DNA from: Nodularia sp. NIES-3585
GTDB taxonomy: Bacteria > Cyanobacteriota > Cyanobacteriia > Cyanobacteriales > Nostocaceae
DNA: 64,000 nucleotides
Reading direction: 5' to 3'
Assembly: GCF_002218065.1 (NCBI RefSeq)
Contig: NZ_BDUB01000001.1
Span: 3,195,270-3,259,269 of the forward strand
Shown here: positions 37,534-47,636 of the stretch, piece by piece
Numbering within the stretch: the stretch's first letter is position 1
Layout of the letters: each line of letters opens with the position of its first letter
Notes under the pieces: model-generated
Told to the model about the DNA's origin: nothing
Databases searched by the model: none
What the model saw: only the letters and a program-made list of their open reading frames with translations
Position numbers and translations under genes: made by a program

Positions 37534-38139
37534 ATGACTAGAACTATCCGCTCATCCGCTCTTACCCGTACACGTTTGATAGAAGCTGCCTCACAGGTAT
37601 TTGCTAGTTTAGGTGTTCAAGGCGCAACTACTCGTGAAATAGCTCGTGTGGCTAGAGTGAATGAGGTGACTTTATTTCGACACTTTGCTAGTAAAGAACA
37701 ACTTCTCAGGGCAGTAATTGAAAATGCCTCAGCCCTCCAGACAGAAGCCCTCGCCCACCCGGAAGCTTGGACACAGAATATCGGCGTTGATTTAAAAAAG
37801 TATGCCCAGCTTTATAATTCCATGTTGGAAGCACACGAAGATTTGATTCGGACTTTCATTGGGGAAGCTAAACGTCATCCTGAAGCAGCTAAGGAAATTA
37901 TTCAAGAAGCTGCCAAGCCTTTGGGTGAAAAATTGGTTGCTTACTTGCAATCTAGTCAGAAACGAGGCACTGTTAGACTTGACCTTGATCCGTTGCCAGC
38001 TGTTGATATGTTTACAGGGATGCTATTAGCGGGGATGCTCTGCCGTCGGGTAAAATTTAACCAAAATAGCTACAGTTGTGAGGATTATATTGAAACTTGT
38101 GTAGATATTTTTGTGCGTGGTATTGCAGTTCCTGTTTAA
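37534..38139 (+). CDS. TetR-family transcriptional regulator
   Basis: 201 residues. N-terminal helix-turn-helix about residues 10-55: RTRLIEAASQVFASLGVQGA, TTREIARVARVNEVTLFRHF and ASKEQLLRAVI, the usual TetR pattern. The C-terminal all-helical domain would bind a small ligand and mediate dimers. Such repressors often control an adjacent gene; candidates are the GNAT enzyme upstream (89 bases, same strand) or the convergent rhomboid-like gene, but no operator palindrome was recognised. ATG start. Confidence 0.9.
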   Translation: MTRTIRSSALTRTRLIEAASQVFASLGVQGATTREIARVARVNEVTLFRHFASKEQLLRAVIENASALQTEALAHPEAWTQNIGVDLKKYAQLYNSMLEAHEDLIRTFIGEAKRHPEAAKEIIQEAAKPLGEKLVAYLQSSQKRGTVRLDLDPLPAVDMFTGMLLAGMLCRRVKFNQNSYSCEDYIETCVDIFVRGIAVPV

Positions 38140-38155
38140 GTTGGTGATGCGGTTA

Positions 38156-38866
38156 TTACTTACGGGATGGTTGATGGAATCGCATAAAAGCTGCACCAAT
38201 AAATAATCCCAAAAATTGCGCCCAGTAGGCCAGACTCCCTGAATTTACACCAGCGGGAGGAATATTTAAGCTACCAATGCCGTAAAATAACTGTTGGATA
38301 AACCACCAAACTAGATACAAATAGGCGGGAATTTCAATCGGGATATATACAATTAGCAGTGGTAAAATGGTGTCAATTGTAACTTTAGGAAATTTGCATA
38401 TATAAGCTCCTAGAACTGCCGCGATCGCACCATTGGCTCCAATTAATGGTATTGTCAAACTCGGTTCTAAAATAACTTGTGCTATTCCTGTGAGCATCCC
38501 CGCACCCAGATACAATCCCAGGAAACGTCCATGTCCAATCACGTTTTCTACAGTTTTACCAAAAACCCATAAAAATAGCAGATTGCCTAAAATTTGACTA
38601 AAACTACCGTGAAGAAACATCCCTAAAAATACAGAAGTTGAACGCCAAAACACAACTACCCAAGCCGCTGGATTAAAGTAGATGGCATTGACAACTGCAC
38701 TAGTAATTTGGGCGGGAATCAAACCCCAACTATTGATGAAATATCCTAATTCCCCACTCACCTCTAGTTTAAGTTGCCATAAGAATAAAGCAATGTTAAT
38801 GCCAATCAGCCAATAAATCATAATTGGTTGATGACGCAGGCGAATATTATCACTGATAGGAATCAT
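38156..38866 (-). CDS. Rhomboid-family membrane protein without catalytic residues
   Basis: 236 residues with about six membrane helices. Overall alignment with bacterial rhomboids is good: FLHGSFSQILGNLLFLWVFG, VENVIGHGRFLGLYL, IPLIGANGAIAAVLGAY, YWAQFLGLFIGA. However the catalytic GxSG serine is Asn145 (GANG), the catalytic histidine of the AHxGG motif is Gln217 (WAQFLG), and the His of HGxxxHxxxN is Gln. It therefore looks like a pseudoprotease, similar in logic to eukaryotic iRhoms that bind and sort membrane proteins. The start is good: GGGGAG lies 7 bases before the ATG. It is divergent from the kinase gene at 38942. Confidence 0.85.
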   Translation of the reverse strand: MIPISDNIRLRHQPIMIYWLIGINIALFLWQLKLEVSGELGYFINSWGLIPAQITSAVVNAIYFNPAAWVVVFWRSTSVFLGMFLHGSFSQILGNLLFLWVFGKTVENVIGHGRFLGLYLGAGMLTGIAQVILEPSLTIPLIGANGAIAAVLGAYICKFPKVTIDTILPLLIVYIPIEIPAYLYLVWWFIQQLFYGIGSLNIPPAGVNSGSLAYWAQFLGLFIGAAFMRFHQPSRK

Positions 38867-38941
38867 TTGACACTCCCCTGTTTTAATTAATTTGTGGCAA
38901 GATTGGAATCAGGTCACAATGCACTCAACTAGGCAAACGAG

Positions 38942-41065
38942 ATGCTGGGAAACACACTTGTTGGAAGATACCAAATTATTAGCCACTTGGGAGATGGGGG
39001 ATTTGGTGAAACTTTTGTGGCAAGTGATACTCACTTGCCGGGATTACCTCAGTGTGTTGTCAAGAAACTCAAACCCCAAGCCACTGACCCAGTAAATTTA
39101 GAGACAGCTAGGCGTTTATTTGATACGGAAGCGCAAGTTCTGTATAAATTAGGTATTCATGACCGGATTCCGCAACTGTTGGCGTATTTTGAAGAAAATG
39201 CCGAATTCTACCTAGTACAGGAGTTTATCCCAGGTCATCACCTCAGCCAAGAGTTAGCATCAGGAAAAATCTTCAGTCAAGAACAGGTGATTTCCCTTGT
39301 CCAAGAAATTTTGTCAATTCTAGAATTTGTTCACGAACAGAAGGTGATTCATCGCGATGTTAACCCGCGAAATTTACTCAGACGTGAGGAAGATGGTAAG
39401 TTAGTTTTAATTGACTTTGGGGCAGTTAAGCAAATTGTGACCCAGATAATTAGCCCTGGAAGTCAAACTAAATCCACTGTCGCCATCGGCACTCCCGGAT
39501 ATTTACCCGGAGAACAAGCCCAGGGTACACCAAAGTTTAGCAGTGATATCTATGCTGTGGGGATAATTGCCATTCAAGCCTTGACAGGTTTATCACCAAA
39601 CCAGCTAGAAATCGATATAGATACCAATGAAATTAACTGGCAACATCAAACCACTGTGTCGCCAGAATTTGCCCAATTTATCGATAAAATGGTGCGTTAT
39701 GATTTCCGGCAACGCTATGCTTCGGCAACTGTAGCATTGGAAAAACTGCAAGAATTAATGCCACCGTCATCTGGGACTATAGTTGTGAGTCCCGCTTTGC
39801 CACTCAAACCCGACCCACCACTGAAAAGGTTTAATTTTAAGAAGTACAAAAAAGATATATTTATTAAGTTTTCATCAGTAATACTATTAATTGGAGTTAG
39901 CGGCACAGCAGCGGTATTTATTATTAATAGTATTAATGCTAATAACGCGATCGCATTATCTCAACAAGGAAGTACACTGTTTGAATTACAGCGCTATCAA
40001 GATGCTTTAGCCGCTTATGAAGAGGCAGTAAATATTAGTCCCGATTTTGTTCCAGGATGGAGTGGTCAAGGCAAAGCACTGTCGGAATTAAAGCAATATG
40101 AGGCAGCGCTAGCAGCATACGACCAAGCCATTCAAATTCAGCCAGACTATGTAGAAGCATGGAGTGGTCGAGGCTTTGTACTGCGAAATTTACAGCGCTA
40201 TCCAGAAGCGATCGCATCTTTTGATAAAGCATTACAATTAGATCATAATTCCCCAGAAATATGGAATGCCAAAGGCGGCGTTCTGAGTAATTTACAGCAA
40301 TATAATAATGCGATTCAAGCTTATGAAAAAGCTATAGAGTTGCAACCTAATTATTATGCAGCTTGGTATAGTAAAGGTTTAGCATTGCATAAATTAAAGC
40401 AATACGATGATGCTATTACCGCTTACGAAACAGCTATTGAATATAAGCCAGATTATGGGCAAGCTTGGTATAGTTTAGGCAATGCTTTATTTAATTTAAA
40501 TCGATTTGATTATGCTTTGGAAGCTTATGATAAAGCAGTTCAATACCGACCCAACTTTTACCCGGCTTGGTTTTCGCGCAGTAATATTTTAATTACTTTA
40601 CGACGCTATCCACAAGCAATTACATCATTTGAGCAAGCCATTAAAAACAACCCCAATGACTACCAATCATGGTATAGTCGGGGTTGGGCGTTACATCAAA
40701 GCCAACGCTATGAAGAAGCGATAGAATCTTATCAAAAAGCCGCCGCGATTAAAGGAAATGATTATCAAATCTGGTATAATTTAGGTAATTCTCAATATAT
40801 TTTACAGAAATATCAAGAAGCGATCGCATCCTACGATAAAGCAGTTCGTAATCAAGCCAATCATGCTGAAAGTTGGTACAGCCGAGGCAATGCTTTATTT
40901 AATTTACAACAATATGAAGCAGCAATTGGCTCTTATGACCAAGCCATAAAATACAAGCCGAATTATCGAGAAGCAATTAATGCCCGTAACCAAGCCCAAA
41001 ACCAATTATCCGTTAAAAAACCACATTCGATAATTGTCCCAACTATTGGCGATTTTGAGGACTAA
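38942..41065 (+). CDS. Membrane-anchored Ser/Thr protein kinase with C-terminal TPR array
   Basis: 707 residues. Hanks-type kinase about 1-275: glycine loop LGDGGFGETF, VVKKLK lysine, HRDVNPRN catalytic loop (His137, Asp139, Asn144; the usual Lys at 141 is Asn), IDFGAVK, and GTPGYLPGEQ. A basic stretch and one membrane helix (about 305-330) follow, then about ten tetratricopeptide repeats to the end, each ending in the P-N/D-Y-x-x-A-W pattern. The TPR part would lie outside the cytoplasm or in the lumen and bind partners. The ATG at 38942 gives the usual MLGNTLVGRYQI start. Divergent from the rhomboid-like gene 75 bases away. Confidence 0.92.
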   Translation: MLGNTLVGRYQIISHLGDGGFGETFVASDTHLPGLPQCVVKKLKPQATDPVNLETARRLFDTEAQVLYKLGIHDRIPQLLAYFEENAEFYLVQEFIPGHHLSQELASGKIFSQEQVISLVQEILSILEFVHEQKVIHRDVNPRNLLRREEDGKLVLIDFGAVKQIVTQIISPGSQTKSTVAIGTPGYLPGEQAQGTPKFSSDIYAVGIIAIQALTGLSPNQLEIDIDTNEINWQHQTTVSPEFAQFIDKMVRYDFRQRYASATVALEKLQELMPPSSGTIVVSPALPLKPDPPLKRFNFKKYKKDIFIKFSSVILLIGVSGTAAVFIINSINANNAIALSQQGSTLFELQRYQDALAAYEEAVNISPDFVPGWSGQGKALSELKQYEAALAAYDQAIQIQPDYVEAWSGRGFVLRNLQRYPEAIASFDKALQLDHNSPEIWNAKGGVLSNLQQYNNAIQAYEKAIELQPNYYAAWYSKGLALHKLKQYDDAITAYETAIEYKPDYGQAWYSLGNALFNLNRFDYALEAYDKAVQYRPNFYPAWFSRSNILITLRRYPQAITSFEQAIKNNPNDYQSWYSRGWALHQSQRYEEAIESYQKAAAIKGNDYQIWYNLGNSQYILQKYQEAIASYDKAVRNQANHAESWYSRGNALFNLQQYEAAIGSYDQAIKYKPNYREAINARNQAQNQLSVKKPHSIIVPTIGDFED

Positions 41066-41088
41066 TAAGCAGGTGGGCGTAATCCAAA

Positions 41089-41119
41089 GATCCCCGACTT
41101 ATTCAATAAGTCGGGGATC
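41089..41119 (+). terminator. Perfect 15-bp hairpin after the TPR kinase gene
   Basis: GATCCCCGACTTATT-C-AATAAGTCGGGGATC is fully paired. It is not followed by a proper T-run. It lies 24 bases past the stop. A weaker relative (ATCCCCGG...TCGGGGAT) follows rsmH at 47534-47562. Confidence 0.75.
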
Positions 41120-41141
41120 TGAGCCGCTTTTGTCTTGATTC

Positions 41142-41310
41142 TAAGAGGATGTTTGAAAAGTCCCTCATGGTGTATCAAATATTTTTAGATCCCCCTAAAT
41201 CCCCCTTTTTAAGGGGGACTTTGACTCTAGTTCCCCCCTTGCTAAGGGGGGTTAGGGGGGATCTGTAAGTACCTAAAATCACAACCTAAAACTTTTCAAA
41301 CAACCTCTAA
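41142..41310. mobile_element. 169-bp MITE-like element between the two kinase genes
   Basis: The outer ends are 20-bp inverted repeats, TAAGAGGATGTTTGAAAAGT (41142-41161) and the complement of TTAGAGGTTGTTTGAAAAGT (41291-41310), matching at 18 of 20. Nested inside at 41187-41264 is a second inverted repeat with AGATCCCCC arms. There is no coding capacity. The right end overlaps the 3' end of the kinase gene and contributes its TAG stop codon. Confidence 0.75.
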
Positions 41311-43067
41311 CGAATATTCACCTCTTGCAGATGATTTTCTAGAGACAGATTGCCATTTCTAGTAGTAGAGTTATGAGAAATAAATGAATTTAACGCTACA
41401 TTTTTAGTTTGAATTTGTAGTTGCTGTTCTTGAGTATATTGATTGAGCTTCATTTGAGCTTGAGCGTAAACAGGAGTATTTTTAGGAATTTTGCGGAGAA
41501 ATTTGACAGCAGTATTAAAATCACCCATAGATGCTTTCATATTAGCATTATGTAAAAAATAAGCCGCTCTAATTTGCCGCTTTTCATTGTACTCAGCCAA
41601 CTTTTCTTGAACTAAAGCACCAGCAGAACTTTCTGGAGGAATTTGACCCAGATATTCTATAGCCGTTGAAAATTCTTTATCTATGGCTTTTTTGTAAGCT
41701 TTTGTTAACAAATTGTATGTTTGTGTTTCGATATTCAGTTTACTTTTTTCCACCAGTTTATCTACTTTAGATTGCCAATATAAAATATCTGGTACTTTCC
41801 GCGCCACATCCAATACATCCGACCATCGACCCTCATTTAAAGCTTGTTCAGCTATTTGGTGTTGTTTGGCGGCAAATTGCCATTGGTGTTGCCATTCTTC
41901 AATTGTGGCTTGAGCCTCTGGATAAACATTACTATGAGCCGGAATAGATTTAGCTAAAGCCAGTGCCTTTTCTAAATCGCCTGTTTGATATTCTTGTGTG
42001 GCTTTATATAAAGTTTCGGTTTCTGAATATGCTGGAGAATTATTTATTAAAGAATATACTCCCAATCCCATCAATAAAGAATTAGCCGCCAAGCCTACTT
42101 TCATTCCTGTTACTAGTGGGGATAATTTCCCAGAAGTAGATGGTTGATGTGTATCATCCCTTTCAACAGTTGTCGTTTGATTTACCTGATCTTGTATTTC
42201 AGGAATCGGGCGTATTTCATTTTCCTTGACTATTTGCTTGAGTATATGCAGTACTTCACCCGCAGACTGAAAGCGGTCTTGGGGATCAGAGCAAATCATT
42301 TGACTGAGAATAGCAGCTAAATAATCATTAACTGATATATCTGGAGTCCGCCAGATCATCTCATTAGTCTGAGGATCTGCTTTTAATTGCAGTGGTTCTC
42401 GCCCTGTTAAAGCCTGAATAGCAATCATACCCAAAGCATAAATATCACTGTTAGGCTGTGTTTGACCAATAAATTGCTCTGGCGGTATATACCCCAGTGA
42501 GGTAACAGGAATTTCATAAATAGGCAATTCCCCATCTAAACCCAAACTAACTGACTGAATCGAACCGAAGTCAATTAACACTAACTTGTTATCAACAGTA
42601 CGTCTAATTAAGTTTTCTGGTTTAATATCGCAATGGATAACGCCTTGAGAGTGAACAAATTCTAAAACTTCCAAGACATCTTCTAACAATTCCACAACTT
42701 CTATCTCACTCCAAACACATCTCCAATATTGGTTGATGGGCAATTCTTCGCTCAATGAGTGTCCTTCGATAAACTCTTGCACTAGATAGGACTGACCATC
42801 TTCTTCAAAGCAAGTGATTAATTTGGGAATTTGGGGATGGCTTCCTAGACGGTGGAGAGTTGCTGTTTCGGTGATAAAGCATAACCTTAAGGTGTCTAAG
42901 TAGCTGGGGGGAAAACTGTGAGATGTGAGGTTTTTAATCACACATTTAGAGTTTTCTGGGTCATCTCTATCTACAGCGATGTATGTTTGCCCAAAGACCC
43001 CTGCACCTAAACTTTGGAGGATTTGGTAACGTGCTTGTAGTACTTGACCGATCATGTAATGGTTCAT
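41307..43067 (-). CDS. Ser/Thr protein kinase with helical-repeat C-terminal region
   Basis: 586 residues. Hanks-type kinase about 1-280: LGAGVFGQTY, CVIKNL lysine, HCDIKPENLI (non-RD type: Cys before the catalytic Asp), LIDFGSIQ and SLGYIPPEQF. A hydrophobic segment near 325-345 (VGLAANSLLMGLGVYSLI) is a probable membrane helix. The C-terminal 230 residues are all-helical repeats (ATQEYQTGDLEKALALAKSI, ARKVPDILYWQSKVDKL), common in Nostoc kinases. M1 is used; a Met four codons later is an alternative. The stop codon lies in the terminal repeat of a MITE, so the last residues may be altered relative to orthologues. Convergent with the TPR kinase. Confidence 0.9.
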   Translation of the reverse strand: MNHYMIGQVLQARYQILQSLGAGVFGQTYIAVDRDDPENSKCVIKNLTSHSFPPSYLDTLRLCFITETATLHRLGSHPQIPKLITCFEEDGQSYLVQEFIEGHSLSEELPINQYWRCVWSEIEVVELLEDVLEVLEFVHSQGVIHCDIKPENLIRRTVDNKLVLIDFGSIQSVSLGLDGELPIYEIPVTSLGYIPPEQFIGQTQPNSDIYALGMIAIQALTGREPLQLKADPQTNEMIWRTPDISVNDYLAAILSQMICSDPQDRFQSAGEVLHILKQIVKENEIRPIPEIQDQVNQTTTVERDDTHQPSTSGKLSPLVTGMKVGLAANSLLMGLGVYSLINNSPAYSETETLYKATQEYQTGDLEKALALAKSIPAHSNVYPEAQATIEEWQHQWQFAAKQHQIAEQALNEGRWSDVLDVARKVPDILYWQSKVDKLVEKSKLNIETQTYNLLTKAYKKAIDKEFSTAIEYLGQIPPESSAGALVQEKLAEYNEKRQIRAAYFLHNANMKASMGDFNTAVKFLRKIPKNTPVYAQAQMKLNQYTQEQQLQIQTKNVALNSFISHNSTTRNGNLSLENHLQEVNIR

Positions 43068-43214
43068 GAGCTGGTTACTTAATAAGTCCTTATAATAAGT
43101 TTCCTGATCTCACCAGTGGTTCCGGAAACATAGAAAATATATTATTGCCGCGTCAAGTTCTCAAAAGCAAGTTAGTTATTGACAGTATTTTTAGGAAAAA
43201 ATCCCATTTTTATG

Positions 43215-44768
43215 CTAATTTTTGGCTTCTTCATCCTGTTCAATCACTTCCGAGTTATTTGTTAAAGGCTTGACGACGCGGGCGATCGCTTCTTGGACAA
43301 AACTCTTAATAAATTCATCCCGGCGATTAAGTTTAAACTGTTCTTTTACGACCTCTGTCATGCCACCATCACCCCAATCTTGGTCATGGCGAAAGTATTC
43401 GATAAAACTTTTACCAGCAATTCGCGTCAAATAAGCCACTGTCACACCTTGAATCGCCCTACCAATGACAAAGGTAGCAACATGAAATTGCAAAGCAGTA
43501 GATATTAATTGAATTGCGCCTTTAACTATACCTAAGCTAGCAATGGTTTTGGCTAAGGAAAGAGCTAATTCTTTACCTCGTTCCATGTTCAATTCACAGC
43601 CGTATACTCTAGCAATTTCGACTACCATTTGAGCATTGACGGCTGCTGTTGCTAATAAATCTACAACTGGTAGAGGTGTGACTGACACCACACCAGCCCC
43701 AATCCACTGAAACCGATCAACTATTTTGTCAGCTTGTCGGCGACGCTGGACATCAATCAAATTTCGTGCTTCTTCTCCTAACCGTAGCGATTGCAGGAGA
43801 ATGTTATCTGCGACCAAATCTTCACCTTCAGCCCGTAAAATGGCCGCCATGCGCCGCAGCAAAGGAATAATATCTGGTTCTGGTTGGAAAGTTTCGCCAG
43901 TTTCTAGCTTTGCAGATTGGGGATTTCCGGCGATCGCCACCACATCATTCGGCGCGATAAATCCGCGTACTCGTTGACGCAAGCGGGCGAGAATCGATTC
44001 CTTATCCTCATCTGTATATAAATCTGTTTTATTGAGAACCAGGAGCGATCGCTTGCCAATTTCGGCTAAACTGCGTAGTGGTTCATATTCAGAACGCCGC
44101 AAGTCATTATCCACCACGAACAGCAGTAAATCGGCTGAAGTTGCCAATTCTCGCGCTAGTTGTTCCCGTTCAGTTCCTTCTACCCCAGCTTCTAAAATCC
44201 CTGGCGTATCTGTAATTAAAATTTTGCGTTCTAAACCCTTCAATCGTAAACAATAGGTTTCTCCCACCTGAGTAGTTCCCATTGGGGCATTTACCTGACC
44301 CACCATCCGCCCCATAATGGCATTTACGAGGGAAGTTTTACCAGCACTTCCCGTGCCAAATACAACAACTTGAATTTCACCCCGTGCCAGATTGACTTCA
44401 ATTTCCCGTGATTTACTTAATAAAGCTTGTCGGGCGACTTCATCTTGAATTTGGGCTACTTGTTGCTTTACAGCTTTGAGAGTTGTGGAAGCTGCATCAG
44501 ATTTAGCCGCGGGAATTTCTGCGGCTGTAACTCTTCGGCGTTGGGTGCGCGATCGCTTTTCCCCAGATTGAAGTATAAATACATAATAAACAAACGCTGC
44601 AACCAAGGCTCCTATTAATAAAACCAGCAATAGCAACAGCAAATTGCCCAGCAGTGGAGAATAAGACAACTGCCAGTAAAGCCGAGAGAGAGAGTCAATC
44701 AGCCAGAGGCTTAATGCCAAAATGACGATTAAACCAACAATTAGCGTGACTATGCGCGACAGAGGCAT
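43215..44768 (-). CDS. Membrane GTPase with C-terminal DUF697-like domain
   Basis: 517 residues from the ATG at 44768; a GTG three codons earlier is possible. Two membrane helices at the N-terminus (about 7-27 and 40-65), a basic linker, then an Era/Ras-like G domain about 130-300 with G1 FGTGSAGKTSLVN, G3 ITDTPG and G4 VLNKTDLY. The C-terminal part (GAGVVSVTPLPVVDLLATAA, LGIVKGAIQLIS, FVIGRAIQGVTVAYLTRIAG) matches the hydrophobic DUF697 type seen after such GTPases. It probably acts at the plasma or thylakoid membrane; the process is not known. It stands alone. Confidence 0.85.
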   Translation of the reverse strand: MPLSRIVTLIVGLIVILALSLWLIDSLSRLYWQLSYSPLLGNLLLLLLVLLIGALVAAFVYYVFILQSGEKRSRTQRRRVTAAEIPAAKSDAASTTLKAVKQQVAQIQDEVARQALLSKSREIEVNLARGEIQVVVFGTGSAGKTSLVNAIMGRMVGQVNAPMGTTQVGETYCLRLKGLERKILITDTPGILEAGVEGTEREQLARELATSADLLLFVVDNDLRRSEYEPLRSLAEIGKRSLLVLNKTDLYTDEDKESILARLRQRVRGFIAPNDVVAIAGNPQSAKLETGETFQPEPDIIPLLRRMAAILRAEGEDLVADNILLQSLRLGEEARNLIDVQRRRQADKIVDRFQWIGAGVVSVTPLPVVDLLATAAVNAQMVVEIARVYGCELNMERGKELALSLAKTIASLGIVKGAIQLISTALQFHVATFVIGRAIQGVTVAYLTRIAGKSFIEYFRHDQDWGDGGMTEVVKEQFKLNRRDEFIKSFVQEAIARVVKPLTNNSEVIEQDEEAKN

Positions 44769-45204
44769 GGATGGCACGGTTAGTTACTGGGTTTGAATGG
44801 GCTGATGTTTTTCATATTAATGGTTTGGGTGTCTTTTACTAGATTAAGAGAAACTTCTAATACCATTTCCTTGTGAAATTCCGCCGAATTTCCTTTCTTC
44901 CTTCTTCCTTCTTCCTTCTTCCTTCTCCCAAGGGGAGACGCTACGCGAACGTGTCCTTTGCGTACTTTGTGGTTCGTTACCTCTTCTCCATATTGAACAT
45001 TCGCCCAACGCACACCACAGAAAAATAAATAGAGATTTATTTTGTTAGGTTATCGGATGTTTTTTTGATTGGGAAGTCTCTAGGGAGGGAGAAGAAGCAA
45101 GAAATAGGGGTGAATTGGAAATTATTTGAGCTTCCCGGTTGCTTAACAATCTTTCCTCTTCTCCCCACTCCCCACTCCCTACTCCCTACTCCCTACTCCC
45201 TCTC
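44769..45204. repeat. Spacer with two heptamer tandem-repeat arrays
   Basis: CTTCCTT-type heptamers at about 44892-44927 are followed by GAGACGCTACGCGAACG and TTTGTGGTTCGTT, relatives of the repeats in the hgl spacers. A second array of CCCCACT/CCCTACT heptamers at about 45159-45200 ends 4 bases from the ndhH stop. Frames in this stretch are low-complexity and not counted as genes. Confidence 0.75.
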
Positions 45205-46389
45205 TTATCTATCTACAGATCCCATGATCACGTCAACACTGCCGAGAATCACGACAATATCTGCAACTTTCATCCCTTTTAGTAGTTCGGGGACAATTTG
45301 CAGATTGTTGAAATCAGCAGGGCGAATTTTCCAACGCCAAGGAAAGCCGTTATCATCCCCAACTAGATAAATTCCTAATTCACCTTTGCCACTTTCCACA
45401 CGGGAATAGATTTCACCTTTGGGCATTTTAAAGGTAGGTGAAACTTTTTTACCAATGTATTGGTAATCAAAGGCATCCCATTCTGATTTTTTCCCAGCCG
45501 CCATCCGTTTGGCTTCTAGGTTTTCGTAGGGGCCACCTGGTAGTCCTTTTATTGCTTGGCGAATAATTTTCACAGATTCGCGCATTTCTCGCATCCGCAC
45601 CACGTAACGGGCGAAACAATCACCGGCGGTTTCCCACTGTACGTCCCAATCGAAATCGTCGTAACATTCGTAGTGGTCAACTTTGCGTAAATCCCATTTT
45701 ACCCCAGAGGCGCGTAACATGGGGCCGGATAATCCCCAGTTAATTGCTTGTTCGCGGGAAATCGTGCCAATACCTTCAACACGACGGCGGAAGATGGGGT
45801 TATCTGTTACGAGACGTTCGTACTCGTCAACTTTGGGTAATAAGTAGTCGCAGAAATCCAAACATTTATCTACCCAACCATAGGGTAAATCAACTGCTAC
45901 GCCACCCACACGGAAATAATTATGGTTTACCATCCGGTAGCCAGTGGCAGCTTCCCATAAATCATAAATCATTTCCCGTTCTCTAAATTGATAGAAGAAG
46001 GGAGTTTGCGCGCCTACGTCAGCGAGAAAGGGACCAAACCAGAGTAAGTGGTTAGCAATTCGGTTTAGTTCCAGCATAATCACGCGAATGTAGCTGGCGC
46101 GTTTGGGAACACTTACACCTGCTAACTGTTCCGGGGCGTTAACGGTGACTGCTTCGTTAAACATCCCAGCGGCATAATCCCACCGACTAACATAGGGGAC
46201 GTACATGACAGTAGTCCGGTTTTCGGCAATCTTTTCCATTCCCCGGTGTAAATAGCCAATTACCGGTTCACAATCAACGACATCCTCGCCATCCAAAGTG
46301 ACAATTAACCGCAAAACCCCGTGCATTGAGGGGTGGTGTGGCCCCATATTCAGCACCATAGGTTCGGTGCGAGTTTCTAGTCTTGCCAT
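45205..46389 (-). CDS. ndhH: NAD(P)H-quinone oxidoreductase (NDH-1) subunit H
   Basis: 394 residues, the 49-kDa/NuoD-type peripheral subunit of the photosynthetic NDH-1 complex on the thylakoid stromal face, where it helps form the quinone site. The whole protein is typical: [80 protein letters not shown], and the C-terminal [16 protein letters not shown]. Complete length. ATG start with AAGGA 5 bases upstream. It is divergent from rsmH. In cyanobacteria ndhH commonly stands apart from the ndhC-K-J and ndhA-I-G-E clusters. Confidence 0.97.
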   Translation of the reverse strand: MARLETRTEPMVLNMGPHHPSMHGVLRLIVTLDGEDVVDCEPVIGYLHRGMEKIAENRTTVMYVPYVSRWDYAAGMFNEAVTVNAPEQLAGVSVPKRASYIRVIMLELNRIANHLLWFGPFLADVGAQTPFFYQFREREMIYDLWEAATGYRMVNHNYFRVGGVAVDLPYGWVDKCLDFCDYLLPKVDEYERLVTDNPIFRRRVEGIGTISREQAINWGLSGPMLRASGVKWDLRKVDHYECYDDFDWDVQWETAGDCFARYVVRMREMRESVKIIRQAIKGLPGGPYENLEAKRMAAGKKSEWDAFDYQYIGKKVSPTFKMPKGEIYSRVESGKGELGIYLVGDDNGFPWRWKIRPADFNNLQIVPELLKGMKVADIVVILGSVDVIMGSVDR

Positions 46390-46609
46390 AAGTTCCTTGT
46401 TCTCCAGTTATGAAAATTTCAACTTGAACCGCATAATGCCAACCAGACTTGATTAATCTTGTCTGCCAAAATCAGGTAAGGGAAATATTTTTGAGCAGTC
46501 GCCTTAGAAGCGTCTACATCTATTACCCATACAGAGTATGTTGGAGAAGGGGTGGCAGCGCAGGGATTTTACTTGATGTTTCATTTTGTTTCACTTCTTC
46601 AACTATTAT

Positions 46610-47506
46610 ATGGAGCTTGAGATTCCAGGAATTGTAGGCACTGAATTTCTTCACGTGCCAGTTTTAAGCCAAGAGGTCATTGAGGGGTTGGCGATACGTC
46701 CCGGCGGACATTATTTGGATGCAACCGTAGGCGGTGGTGGTCACAGTCGCCTGATTTTAGAAGCTGCACCCGATGTGCGGCTAACGGCCATTGACCAAGA
46801 TGAGGATGCTTTAGTGGCGGCGCAAAAGCATTTAGCTGAGTATGGTGAGAGGGTAGAGTTTATTCGCAGCAATTTTTCGGCTTATAAATATACTCCTAAC
46901 ACGTTCGATGGTATCCTGGCTGATTTGGGTGTGAGTTCTTACCATCTAGACCAGCCAGAACGGGGTTTTAGCTTTCGCCACGCGGCAAATCTCGATATGC
47001 GAATGAATCAGCAACAGTCTTTAACGGCGGCTGATGTGATTAATGACTGGGATGAGGCGGAATTAGCAGATATTTTCTTTAAATACGGTGAAGAACGACT
47101 ATCACGGCGGATTGCGCGGCGAATTGTGGAAAAACGACCATTTCAAACTACCACTGAATTGGCTGAGGCGATCGCCTATGCTGTCCCCCGTCAATATCGT
47201 TATGGTCGGATTCACCCAGCTACAAGGGTTTTTCAAGCTTTGCGAATTGTGGTCAATGATGAGTTAAAGTCTTTAGAAACTTTTTTAGATCAAGCCCCGA
47301 ATGCCTTGGTTGCTGGTGGACGCATTGCCATTATCAGTTTTCACAGTTTGGAAGACCGCCCGGTAAAGCATGGTTTACGTAATTCTTCTTTAGTAAAAGT
47401 ATTGACTAAAAAGCCAATTACTGCTGCTGAGGAAGAATTAGCGAATAATCCGCGATCGCGTTCTGCCAAGTTGAGGATAGCTCAGAGAACAGACATTAAG
47501 CTCTAA
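46610..47506 (+). CDS. rsmH: 16S rRNA m4C1402 methyltransferase
   Basis: 298 residues from the ATG at 46610. RsmH (MraW) adds the N4-methyl group to C1402 of 16S rRNA using SAM. Family blocks: [13 protein letters not shown] start, SAM-binding [56 protein letters not shown], the helical insert, and the C-terminal [17 protein letters not shown]. Length is slightly short but complete. An upstream TTG at 46586 in frame is less likely. No Shine-Dalgarno sequence is visible. In cyanobacteria it is not in a dcw cluster. A hairpin follows at 47534. Confidence 0.95.
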   Translation: MELEIPGIVGTEFLHVPVLSQEVIEGLAIRPGGHYLDATVGGGGHSRLILEAAPDVRLTAIDQDEDALVAAQKHLAEYGERVEFIRSNFSAYKYTPNTFDGILADLGVSSYHLDQPERGFSFRHAANLDMRMNQQQSLTAADVINDWDEAELADIFFKYGEERLSRRIARRIVEKRPFQTTTELAEAIAYAVPRQYRYGRIHPATRVFQALRIVVNDELKSLETFLDQAPNALVAGGRIAIISFHSLEDRPVKHGLRNSSLVKVLTKKPITAAEEELANNPRSRSAKLRIAQRTDIKL

Positions 47507-47533
47507 AAATCCTCAATAAGTTATAAGCCCAAA

Positions 47534-47562
47534 GATCCCCGGTTTCTGCGAGAAGTCGGGGA
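47534..47562 (+). terminator. Hairpin after rsmH
   Basis: ATCCCCGGTTTCT-GCG-AGAAGTCGGGGAT, 13-bp stem with two mismatches; related to the hairpin at 41089. No strong T-run follows. Confidence 0.55.
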
Positions 47563-47636
47563 TTTCAGCCTCTGAGTAGCAAGCAAATTATCTAGGATTA
47601 CTATGGATACTATTTAAAATCATTTTGCAATTGTTT

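Noticed and set aside
44780-45370. Frames across the heptamer arrays between the GTPase gene and ndhH
   Set aside because: Low-complexity translations of tandem repeats; one also overlaps ndhH on the opposite strand.
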